Assembly: GCA_009103225.1 (NCBI GenBank)
Contig: RHPI01003369.1
Span: forward strand, 181,893 to 245,892
DNA length: 64,000 nt
Direction: 5' to 3'
DNA from: Chlorokybus atmophyticus
Lineage: Eukaryota > Streptophyta > Chlorokybophyceae > Chlorokybales > Chlorokybaceae
The first letter of the stretch is position 1, and every line of letters starts with the position of its first letter. Below the pieces are notes generated by a model. That model saw only the letters and a program-made list of their open reading frames with translations, did no database searches and was not told where the DNA came from. Positions 24,301 to 38,640 of this stretch are shown piece by piece. Made by a program: the position numbers and the translations under genes.

Positions 24301-27300
24301 CCAATGCGGATGAGCTTCGCCCCGACCAGGCGGGTAGATATCTCTGCTACGCTGCGGCGCCCCAAATTCGGCCCTCCAACCAACGCGCAGCTCCCATTGG
24401 GCCACAACGAGTCCAACCTTCTCACCAGCCTCATCACGTGGTTCATGAAGCCGGGAAAGAGCGCCTTCATAGGCGCGAGCATGACTCGGGTCGTTGTCAA
24501 GAGCTCGTGCTCGATATCGAACTGAATGCGCGGGATCTGCTCATCGATAAGTGCGCGCCACTCCGACCTCGCCTTCCCATTGCTAACATCGCAGTACGAC
24601 TCCGGGCCCCCAGACAAAGGTAACATCACCACCGCGGGCTCGGGTGCGAATATAAGGGCTCCCGGCTGGGCTTCAGGCCAGACTTCATGAACCTCATGAC
24701 ACAGCCACGCGAGCACGTTGTCAAACAGGTTCACGCTGGCGCCGATATCGATCCCGTCTCTGCACTCACGCACAATCTCGTGAAACCATATCTGATGGAG
24801 GGCGACAATACTTGCAGCGGGGTCGATGGCGTCCAACGCACGGAGAGCAAGCCGACATGCCGAATGCATTGCACGACAGAGCGGCTTCAGCAGCGGGTTC
24901 AATTCGACAATGTTCATCGTACGCAATTTCTTTATCAACAGCAAGGAGGATGTTATGAGTGATGCAGAGGATATCCACTCTGGATGCGCTCCCCCGAGTG
25001 TGGATGTCGCAACCGCTACGAGCACCGCCCTTGCGAACAACTCAGCCACCTCGTCCTCCGTCCGCATCATGAAGAAGTGACGAAGCAGCCGACTACTCGC
25101 ATACGACATGCTCTCATCCGCCACCCCAACCACGTGCACACCCTCCACCCTGAGCAAGCAAGGCACTTTGAACAACTTCCCTGATACGAAACTGATGTTG
25201 TCACTACACATGTACGTACTACTGTACGTTGTGTTTTTCACAGTCAAGGCAAGAGACATACATTAACTCACCTGTAGTGCGTGCCTTCTTCTGAGTGGTA
25301 GAATGTACTCGAGTCCAAAAGTTGTCTCACCCACTCGTGCGCTTTGGGCGCTCTCGCGCTCACTCTCCCGCGCGTGCACACGCCAACATGAAGGTCATCG
25401 ACAACAAGGACGGGCTCTTTGTTCCGCGGTCGGACACCCCCACGGCCATCCTTCTCCGCAGTCTCCATAAGAGCAACCTTGAGGTCATTGGCACGGGTGG
25501 TGGCGGTGATGTGGACATGTGGAGGCAGGGACGCATCCCCACCCTGTCTCAAGTATACCCCCATCGCCGCGCACGTCTTGCCTGACCCACGTGGGCCTGT
25601 TATCAGCAACGGCCGCCCAGACAACGCCAGCAGGCGCGCCAGTTGCCTGCACGCGAGGGCGAAGGGCGTTGGGACCCACACGCACAACGGCGAGGAGAGC
25701 AGAGTCTGGTGCCGATGGCCTGGATGCGTGCCCGCTGCAGTCGACCAGCCGCGTGCTGTCCCCTGTTCATGTTTAGAGTACGTCAATTGCATCATGTCTA
25801 CTGTTCCACGCACACGCACATCCGCCTGTGTACACATGTTCAACACTCACACACGAGTGCAGACCCCCCCCCACACACACACACCCCTCCCTCCCCCCTG
25901 GGGTATGCGCAACCACACGCGCGCGAAGACACACACTCTTCATTGTGCTGCAACTAACTTGCGGTGCGAGTCCGGGACCTGCTTCGTCTTCCCACGGGAC
26001 AAACCGCTGCCTCATGACGCAGATTCTGTAGTCAAAGCTGGCAACATGCACAAACTCTCAGGCCAAAACGCTCACACCCAGCAACAACCCTCATGCACAC
26101 GCACCGCAACATCCCTCGCTTACAGCGTGGTGGCGTGGGTCATGCTTGATGACGTTGAAGGCGCGGGCAACACGGCCTCGAGGTTGCGGTTAGAAGCTGA
26201 CCGGCAATGGTCCCGCAGTGCGCGGTCTATGCGCAAGCACACTTGATTGTGTTGTGATGTTGTGGTGTGTTGCTGGGACATTGATCTCGATGCTCGCGTG
26301 CCAGGGATGCGACACGTGCTTGACAAGAGCGCCCACGCCACCGTGAACAACACGTACATGTGCACTAACGGCTCGGTTGGCTTGGACCCGTCCCCATGAT
26401 GGACCCAAAGGAGGCTTTCCATCAGCTCAAAGGCGGCCGCCAGGGTAATATCGTCCCCGCTGTCACATGCATGCACGGCCATGGCAGCTCCCGCCGCAGC
26501 GATATCAAGCAGGGGACTGTCCACGAGCCATGGGCAGCGCGCTCCCGCATGTTTGATGAACGCCTCACATGCTTGTGAAGGGAGTTTGTGCTGGTGTAAT
26601 GTGGTGCCTGGGATGTGGAGGAGGGCAGCGGAGAGCAGCAGTGAGGGGGGTGCATGAGGCATGGTTTCCAGTTCGTAGATGATGGGAATAGAAGCGGGCG
26701 TGATGGAAGAACATGCCAACGCGCTGCCATCGACCACAAGCCATGCCGGTGTGCCTGACAGATAGGGTACTTGAGTTGCAACAAACATGGCCACACACGC
26801 ACACGCACACACATGGCGCACGCACATGCACGCGCGCGCACAGCTCCTGCTATAATTTGTACACAGGGGCATGTTGGGCCCCTCATCTTGACAAACACTC
26901 ACCTTTGACGAGCTTGAGCTCCTCCACAGCCTTCACCACGACCTCCCTCGCTTCGGCCTCGTCATACGCGCCAACGTAGACAGCTCGCTGGACTGCTCCG
27001 CACGCTTGCGCGAGAGCCTCCCGCACCCATGTCTTCCCGCACCCCGCCACTCCCAACACAACCACAACGGCAGCCTCTCCCCATCTCCTCTTGCCACTCT
27101 CAATCATGTCGTACAACATCAGCGCCCGCTCTGACACAGCCATTCCTCCTTCACCGCCGTCCAACTTCATCGCTATGAGCTGTCTGACTTCATTAGTGCC
27201 AGGATGTGGTGATGTGGGTATCAATGAACCCCTTCTGGAAGGAGTGACACAACTCTCTTTACTCCCCGCATCGCAAAAGGTGTCTTGAGCGAGCGCGGTG

Positions 27301-30300
27301 AAGAGATAAATATCTTTCTCATTAAAACGTGGGGATAGCGCCGCAATGCACGCAGAGAGCATCACGCTGTCAGATGATGGTGGTATGTCCGACAACAATT
27401 TGTTGTTAATAGTTTTGCTGTTGAAGTTGTTGCTAAGTCGAGTGGTAAGTATCTCCTCCGTGCAGGCAGCAACTGCTTTGACCTCTCTCAGACCAAAGTC
27501 ATGCACACCCGGCCGGTGCGACAGCCTTGCTTTCAGAGCCTGAGTGAATGCAGCTGGTAAACATGTGTGGATGTGAGCGCAGAGGTGCGGGCGTGTGTGT
27601 ATATGTGTGTGTGGGTGGTTACACGCGCATATGTTGGCATGCATGTGTACACGTGTGCTTTCTCTTGCCTTGAATAGGCAAGCACATTTGCGAGCGGCAT
27701 CATGGGCTTGCGGAAGGCCGACGGACGCAAGCCGAAGCTCCAAAGCAACCTGTTGAGCGTGAGCAATGAGACACAAACCAACATAACGTCACACACAACT
27801 GCTTACCTGCATGTCTAAGGCTGGCAGGGCGACGCGTCTTCCGAGCCACTGGACAGTGCGGTGTATGTGTGTTTGTGCATTACTATTATTATTGTGGCTG
27901 TCAACATCAGCAATGAAGCAAGCGAATCCCGGCAAGACCGTGAGAGGGGCCATCTGATCCCCACGGGATCTGTATCGGTCCTTGCCCGCAGCCATGGCCT
28001 CATACGCAGCACGAAGGTGGTTCACCACGCCGCTCGGTACACTCTCACTCACACCCTCCAACACAACCCATGCCGCACATGCCGCCGCCCCCGCCACGCG
28101 CATTGCGAGCGACAACGCTGATGACGACGAGGACGGGAGCGATAGCACCCAGCGGCCACACGCTGCGGCAACCTCGCGGACGGTCTCAATATCAACACCG
28201 GCGCACATGCGGCCCGAGGCCACGCAGGAGAGGACGGCGTGAAGGGTGACAGGAGAAACCGGGTGAAGACCCCTCACCTGGTGTTACGTTGGGTTGGAGT
28301 TGTTTGACTGAAAACTGTCAATGGTAAGCACGGAATACTTACCTCTCCTCCAGTGTACTCCCACCCGTACTCTACACGCGCATCCAGCGCAGATACCATG
28401 CATCCGTCGATATCTGGCTCCCACATGCACTGCAATGAGGAGCATATTGGTCAGTATAGAACTGCTACTGTTGGCAACGCATGCAAGACACTGATTGTGG
28501 TTTTCACCTGCATTTTGGAGGCCCAGTCATACTCGTCCGTGCGCCCAACATTCTTCTCCACAAGCTCCTCCACAACAAGTTGATGCGCGGCCGTGAGAGC
28601 CGCCAGCTGTCCGTACACCAACACGCCCTGGGTGTCCCCCACGTCACGTGCACGCTTCTTCCCGAACGCGGCCAACGTCCTCGTCGTGCTCTCAAGCAAG
28701 TCCCGCAAAGCCCTCCTGTGGCCTTTTCGCCTCGCCTCGAAGGCCGAAGCCACGGCGTCGGTCCACACGATCTCGTGCACGAGGGCGATCGATTGCAGCG
28801 GGAATGACGTCACCCACTCGTCCTGAGGCGTGGACAACACGGACCCGAGACACTCGCGCGTCTTCGCCTTGAACGTGCCGTTGATCTCACGGGTCAACCG
28901 ACCGATCCATTCGTCAGGAGCGGTTTGGATCGAGTCGGACACAACAACGGGAGAGCCGAAGAGAAGCTCCTCGCCATGACGGGAGCATACGCCGACGATG
29001 GAGAGATTTGTGTATGAGGAGGAGGAGGAGGAGATGGCTGTTGTGGTGGTGGTGGTTGGAGACGGGTCGAGAATCAAGGTGCTCACGCTGGGGCAGACTC
29101 TTGAAAGATGCGACTCTAACTCTGCTATCTGACAAGTATGTGCACGACAACGAGTGAGTGCTTGAGAATCGATGAGGCAGGCTAGCCAGTGAGCACATGA
29201 GTGAGTGAGCAAGTAGGCGCGTGCTCATAAAGGAAAAGAGTGGGTGACTGAGCAAGACAATGTGCATGTAAGTGTAGTGACATTCGAGCGTGCATGTCAG
29301 TGGGTGAGTGAATGACTGAGTGTGTGAGGGAGTGCGCGCACTCACGCACTGCTTCCCACATGGTGAACACATCTCCACACATCACCATCTCACCGTGTTG
29401 ACCGTAAGTATGTTGATGAGCTCCTTGTCGTCAGCGGCGGCGGCGGCGAGGCGCGGTGCGGCGGAGCGTGCGCGTTCGAGGCGGGTAGCGAGGGCGCGGG
29501 GTGCCAGTAGGTCACGCAGGGGCGCGAGCGGGAGCACGCTGCTGAACGAGGCGGACGCCATGCTTGCAAGCACCTGAGCCTCCCGGTGAAGGAAGGCCAG
29601 AAGCTTCAGGAACTCCACGTGCACGATCTGCGCGTAGTGACAGCGGCACAGTGTTGGTTGCTAGTGAGGTACATATCATAGGGTGGCGTAAATTGGCTTT
29701 GCGTCGATAAATGGAAAATACACTAGATTGGTACAGCGCTAGCGTATGGGATGTAGACTCTGCAAGCTGTAGCTGGCCTTTTCGCCACACTGTAGTGTGC
29801 AGCTGCAGTGGCTTGTGTGCTCTGTATTGCAATGTGTGGGTGTTGTGGTAATGTGTACGAACAAGCAAAGCACAGTGCACTCAGACTACATTGACTGCAG
29901 CATGCGTAGTGCATGCTGTACAAACTGTGCTGTAGTGCACACTTCTGTGGTAAAACACATTGCGATTGAGAGAGCCATGCAACACCAACAACAGGTCCAA
30001 CCCTTCTTGCCTTGTACTGGCGGTCCTCCATTGGCAGGAGGCTCCTTGCCGCACGGCTTCCAAACAGCCGGCCCGAACGAAGCCACAAGTCCTGTGCTTC
30101 AACCACGTCCTGCACGCCTCGGGCGGCCATGCGCACACGCTCCCAGCTTGTCGCTGGCTCCTCGCTGCTGCTGGACGGTGGTGACATTATTGGTGCGAAG
30201 GTCGAGGAGGCAGCACTGGATGAGGAAGTGGCAGCGGGGCAGTTAGCCAGAAGACGCTGCACAAGAAGCGTAATGTGTGGGCTACTGCGCGGGCGTGTGT

Positions 30301-30920
30301 AGATGCATATGTACATATGCATGGGCATGTGCGTGTGGGTGGGTAGTGGGAAGGGGGGGGGGAGGGGGGGAATTTTGCATGCATGCTTGCGTGCGTGTGC
30401 GTGTGAACGTGCGTGTCCGCTCGCATGCTGTCGTGCGTGCATGCGTGCACATTGCACACTCATGTTGAGAATGCATGATTGGGCCGTGCTGCTGCTCAAA
30501 CGCCTGCGAACTTGAGCTGCTGCTGCTGGTGCTTCAGCTTAGGACAAGCAGCTACAAGTAGACCGCATTGACGCTACTGAACTTACCAAACACTACCTGT
30601 TGTAACCTATTCCACAGTGAATAATAACCAGGTCTACCCAAACTCCCATCTGTCATTGTGGAGCATCAAGCTGAACCAAACGGACCAAACAAACAACGGA
30701 GTCGGCCAACTCCGCAAGCATCCTATTATGTGAATTAGATTTAGCTACTCGACAATGATTCAAACTATGTTTGCAGTTTGCAACCCCGGTCTACCAGGCA
30801 CTTGTCGAGCTGCTCTTTGATCTCCTCCAAGTTCACCAGCTGGGCGTCATGCGCCTCCGTGGCAAACTGGAACCGCAGCGCGGTAGCCATAGCCATGATC
30901 TCGCTGTCCGTGAGCCCCAT
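18393..30920 (-). CDS. Divergent dynein heavy chain lacking AAA1 P-loop
   Basis: Sixteen exons join in phase into about 3,198 residues: 30795-30920 (uncertain first exon), 30011-30256, 29394-29627, 28508-29128, 28343-28429, 27807-28277, 27669-27749, 26903-27539, 26124-26754, 25959-26037, 25272-25762, 23637-25191, 22761-23528, 22234-22519, 21440-21823 and 18393-21292. Order of parts: linker (SLLPMEDRQYK; DEWVTSFPLQSIALVHEIVWT), AAA1 (27807-28429), AAA2 with Walker A GVAGCGKT, AAA3 with GPRGSGKT and Walker B VLVVDDLHV, AAA4 with a degraded loop (GGPNLGRRS), stalk coiled coil, microtubule-binding domain (PPGLVRLVMESICLLLGLEPDW), second coiled coil, AAA5, AAA6 and a dynein C-terminal domain (CPLYLRKQNG). 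In AAA1 the GPAGTGKT loop is absent and the FDEFNR segment reads WVVLEGV. Axonemal and cytoplasmic heavy chains are 4,000-4,600 residues; here the roughly 1,000-residue tail is missing. Two introns are GC-AG. It may bind microtubules without being a motor. Confidence 0.88.
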
Positions 30921-30924
30921 CTTG

Positions 30925-31000
30925 CCTAGCCTACCTCTACCACCAGGCCAGGCTCACCGGCGCGGCCTGGCCTGGCCTAGCCTGGTGGCCTGATGGCCTG
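30925..31000. repeat. CCTGGCC array upstream of dynein start
   Basis: GGCCTGGCCTGGCCTAGCC and related units immediately precede the proposed dynein start at 30920 on the minus strand. Same motif family as at 15515-15740. Confidence 0.7.
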
Positions 31001-31001
31001 G

Positions 31002-31062
31002 TTGTTAGCACTGCGCACAAGGTGCACAAAGGCTTTGTGCGCCTTGTGCGCAGTGCTAACAA
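31002..31062. repeat. 61-bp near-perfect palindrome
   Basis: Two 30-nt arms (TTGTTAGCACTGCGCACAAG...) with one mismatch and a single-base centre at 31032. It lies 80 bp upstream of the dynein start, between two divergent genes. It could extrude as a cruciform, fold as a hairpin RNA, or serve as a dimeric binding site. There is no transposon-like target duplication. Confidence 0.9.
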
Positions 31063-31064
31063 TT

Positions 31065-32676
31065 GACCTGGATCGAGTAGTTTTGAATCAGCTCGACCCT
31101 GTTCTTGAGACCCCCATCTCTGTTCGGCCTTATCCGCTAGCATGGTTGGCAGGCTCGACAGATCGCTCTGACCCGTACCGGTCAAAACGGCATGGCTAAC
31201 GTGGCCATTTAAGCTGCGAACTCCAGCGGCAGGCCCTGAGGTCCGGCTATAAGTTAGCCAAAATGTTTTAACCGCACGCAGTCAAACAAGGGGTAAGTTC
31301 TTCATTGTGGTTAAGATTGGCTTGATGATCTGGCCAGTTGTCTCTGACTGCCGGCTGACAGCGCAGATGCAGATCGGGTTACGTTAGCGTGCAGTTAAAA
31401 ACAGCCTGGGGCAATAGCGTTTTGCCCGTTAAGGCTTAACTGAGATGACGTGCACTTCGGTGCCGCATGTTGTTGCTGACAATTATAAAAGTGCCAAAAA
31501 AGTGTCCCAAAAGGAGCCAACGCGAGGCGCACGGTAATCATGTACAATCCCAAATGCATGTTACCAAAGTCCACCACAAAAACGGCCAACTTTTAAGACG
31601 TGGCGGGTGCGGCGGCGGCGGCGGGAAGGGGAAGCTGCCACGTGGCCTAGGCCGGCGGGAAGGTGGTTCGTGTGTGCGATGTCTTGGACCGCGCTGGCTC
31701 TGTAAGGTGAGCTGTATGAACAGTGCGTGCAGCATGCCTTGAGCTTGCGGTTTGGTTGATTGGCCTGGCCATGGTGGCCTGGTGGAGGGTCACTGGGCCA
31801 TGCTTGCTTGCTGCGTGCAGAAGGTTTGAAATGGCATGGAACTACTCGTGTAAGGCATTTGTTTTTCTGTGTTGCCCAGTGGCTGCTGTGTCGTTGGATC
31901 AGCTTGCATTTGCAGCAAGCGTGCTGCTGATCAGCTGCTTGCTTTGGTCAGTCAGCCTTGTAACCCAAGACAAACGTCGAAAACCTGAACTCCTAGCTGT
32001 GGTGTCGTTAGCCGTGCACAATCAAGGTGTTTGAAGGACTTGCTCAGCTTAGTTAAGGCGCTATACTTGTGTGCTGTGTCACGCTCATTTGGCGCACGGT
32101 ATGTGTACCTGTGTTGCTCTGGATGGTGAAGCTGCCTCGCTGTGTGCACCGGCTACTACTGTGCTTTGCTACTGCCGTGGCACGCAGGACTAGGTCTTGT
32201 GCTGCTGAACCTATTGTGTGCACTTAGACTGGTGTGGCAGGCCCACTGCACCCCCCCCCTTGCGAGGTTGGTGCAGTGGGGTACCCTTTGCTACACTGGT
32301 ATGCGTTGTGCAGACTGGGGCACACGAGAGCTGAAGCACAAGTATGAACGCAGCAACAATTACACGTCGTGTGCATGGTTGGCGGAGCCCAATGCATACT
32401 TGGCACTCAACGAGTGTACTTGGTTCCATCATGTCAGTCACCTTGTTGGCTACTTCAGTCTGGTTGGCACACAGCTTTGCACTCAGCATTCACACTCTTG
32501 TGTGCATGCGGCTGTTGTATACATTGAATCTGCTCCTCTGCAGTGTCACTGCATGTTGTGTTTGACATTTCACCAACTCAACATTGCTGTCATCGTGACG
32601 CTTCTGTGTGCCAGGCATCAGTGCCACTCGCAAGGTATCGTATTGAGACGATAGGAGTTGAGCATCTGGACACAGG
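31065..32676. other. Intergenic region between dynein and CYP97 genes
   Basis: About 1.6 kb with no supported exon on either strand. This matters because no coding sequence for a dynein tail is found upstream of 30920. A GC-rich stretch at 31600-31670 and a GGCCTGGCC cluster near 31755 may belong to the P450 upstream region. Confidence 0.5.
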
Positions 32677-35953
<3,277 letters not shown>

Positions 35954-37011
35954 GAGCCAAAGAGCAAGCATATCGGGTACGTCACATGTATGTTGCTGTG
36001 ATGCAAATATGCATGACCCTGCGGATGCTAACTTGGCCCCTTTCCTTGTGCAGCTGGCAATGTCTTATTTTTGTAGGGTGGAAAGCGACATGTGCAATCC
36101 AAGAATACTACTACTACTTTTTCATCTCGTGTGTCAAGCAATGTGTCTGCACGCCTGCTCTTCCGACAGGCTCTTTTTGTATCTTAGAACATGACCCATA
36201 AGTGCACTGTTAAACTTCACACACGAGGTTCCTCCCGCGCACCTCGCAAAGACACACGCACAAGTGTGCTTTGCCTTCCATCATCTACTGTGATATAGTG
36301 TTGGACAGAAGGCCCTTTTATGCAATCACTGTTCATTGCTGTCTGTTCTGCTAAAATCAGCCACACAGTGGACTGTATGCGATTACTTGCTGTCACACGC
36401 GCTCACAATTTGCGTCATCGACAATGCGCCCGGCAGTCATACACTGTTGCAAAAGACTAGCGGCAGTACTACTATTTCAGAAGCGCTCTGTTGCACTCTA
36501 CACATGGTGCGTAATGTTCAGCTGTATGATGTGATAGGCATGCTCTGAGCTGTTCTGCGCAGCTGAGTGATAACTTAACCTAACGGCTCTCAAGGTGAGG
36601 GTGATCAGCAAAATATGTCACTGCTGGCTGCGCAAAGGAACTCAGCTGGCGGTAGTGTACAGAATATGCACGTGATGTATAGTGTACAACCAATCAGCAT
36701 AGAACTGTGCTTGTGGGTAGGCCTATTGCGTAGCAGTGTTTGCTGCTCGTGCAAGAGACCGAACTTGTTGGTTTACACACTATCACATGAACATGGACAT
36801 GGACATACCCTCAACGTCTTTGTACACACATATCGCATGCTTTACTATACAAGTGTAACTGTACAATCATCATCGCACATTCAGAACTTAACCTCGCTTA
36901 ACACCACACACACGGCTGCTGCACACACCAGCTGGACAACCGCAGCAAGCAGCACACTGCTCCTCTTTATCCACGCTGGCCCGTGGATGAGGGTTACAGC
37001 TGCGGAGGGAG

Positions 37012-37036
37012 GGGGGGGGGGGNGGGGGGGGGGGGG
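37012..37036. other. Poly-G run with one N
   Basis: About 24 G with an N at 37023. Same pattern as the other ambiguous bases in the window, all of which sit in G or C homopolymers. Confidence 0.85.
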
Positions 37037-38221
37037 TTAACCGACAGGTTCAGATCAGAGCGTGCGTGCATGTGTACGTGCATGGGCATTGGTGGATGCA
37101 GGTATGAAGACACATGCACGCATGTGTGTGCGCACGCATGTGTACGTGTCTGCGTATGTCGTGGGTGGAGCTGGGGGGGTAAGCGATGGGTATTTGTGTG
37201 TGCATGTGCGTGCACTGTACAACATACAATTATCTGTTGCACATGGCTGTATGGTGCACATTGCGTGTGCACAAGTGCACATGCACGCATGCAGATTAAA
37301 TGTGTTGAAGGCTCACCTTGTGGATTGGATTTCACTTCCCCCATCCCAAGGATGCGGGGAATGCCAATCAAGCCACCACGGATGTTGATTTCCAGGATAG
37401 CGACAGGGCTCATGCCGAGCCGTCAATCGCATTGAAGATCGCAGCTATGATGCCCGGCCCCTCGCCGTGCACCATTGCACCATTGCATTAAAACCGAACA
37501 ATGTCCACGGGTGACAAGTGTGCATGCATGTGCTTATGTGCACGCGTGTGTTAATGCAACCATCTGTGTGTGCACGCGCGCACGAGTGCGTGTAGCTGCA
37601 CGCGCGCGCGAAAGTACGCGTGTGTGTGCGCATGCACACGTATGTAAGGTCTTAACAATATTATTGGTGCTATTTGTTATGGCAAGTTAGGATGCAGCCA
37701 ACCTTACTGAAGCCACGTGCTAATAACCGAAAGGGGTGCAGCGAATGCCATACAGAAGAAGGTCTTCATATCCGTGGAAGTAGGTATTGACCGCCGTCTT
37801 TTACTCCTCCATTAACGCATTGCAATGCGCTATGCACCTTGGATAGTTCATGGCCATCTTGTGTTCTTTTGTTTTCCTAATCAACCAATACTTGTTTTTA
37901 TTTACATGTCAAATGGCATGTTTTATGGTTACGGGCAAAAACGCTTTTAATATTTGCAGTCAACACATGCACAAACACATGTTCATGTTACATTTCATTA
38001 ACATCACTAGAACCAAAAATAACCCACCTCATCTTTGTGGCCTTTTACTATTGCAAATGCATCTGCATGCAAAACGTCTTGCGCTTAACACCTTGGTGCG
38101 TCATGCATGGACTCGAATAAAACGCTGTAAAAGACCGTTTTAACAATGTTGCAAGCAAGCAAGCAAGCAAGCATAAACCAATGGCCACTTGGCCATCATC
38201 GAGGAAAAAAAAAACGGGTGT

Positions 38222-38376
38222 GCGTTAGGCGCTCCAATGTGGAACCTGAGATACTCAGCATCTGCGCTTGGGTGGTGCCCTTGTTTCTCAATTGCTATTG
38301 TAGCAATACAAAAAACAAGGGCATACTCAAGCGCAGATGCTGAGTATTTCAAGAGCCATAGTGGAGCGCCTAGCGC
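38222..38376. repeat. 155-bp foldback, MITE-like or hairpin precursor
   Basis: Inverted repeat with arms of about 70 nt. The outer ends read GCGTTAGGCGCTCCA and, reverse-complemented, GCGCTAGGCGCTCCA. Inner parts share ATACTCAGCATCTGCGCTTG and CAATTGCTATTGTAGCA. The two sides differ at scattered positions. A small non-autonomous DNA element or a microRNA-type precursor are both possible. Confidence 0.8.
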
Positions 38377-38604
38377 GCAACGTGGCAAGTAATCTTTGTA
38401 ACTGAGAAAATTATTCTTGTCACATTTCTGTTATTCGCCATGCACCAAAACAACCCTATTCACCAAGCATATAAATTATTATTATCAAGCTATATCAATT
38501 ATCAGCTCAATATCAGCTCAAGAGATGCATTGCATGGCCTGTGAAGGAAACAACATGTGACTGACTCCGGCTTGCACACCGGCTCTGTCTCTAATGTGAG
38601 CGTT

Positions 38605-38640
38605 GTCAATCGATGTATAAGTGGGTATACATCGATTGAC
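38605..38640. repeat. Perfect 15-bp inverted repeat
   Basis: Arms GTCAATCGATGTATA and its exact complement flank a 6-nt loop (AGTGGG). No poly-T follows and no adjacent gene explains it. Confidence 0.85.

Noticed and set aside
18649-24962. Many plus-strand open frames opposite the dynein exons (for example 20896-21858)
   Set aside because: Shadows of the minus-strand gene; they lack family features and are not interrupted at the dynein introns as real exons would be.
37312-37413. Minus-strand stretch ILEINIRGGLIGIPRILGMGEV ending at a good donor
   Set aside because: Looks protein-like, but no family, no acceptor-matched partner exon and a neighbouring frame break. Too weak to call a gene.
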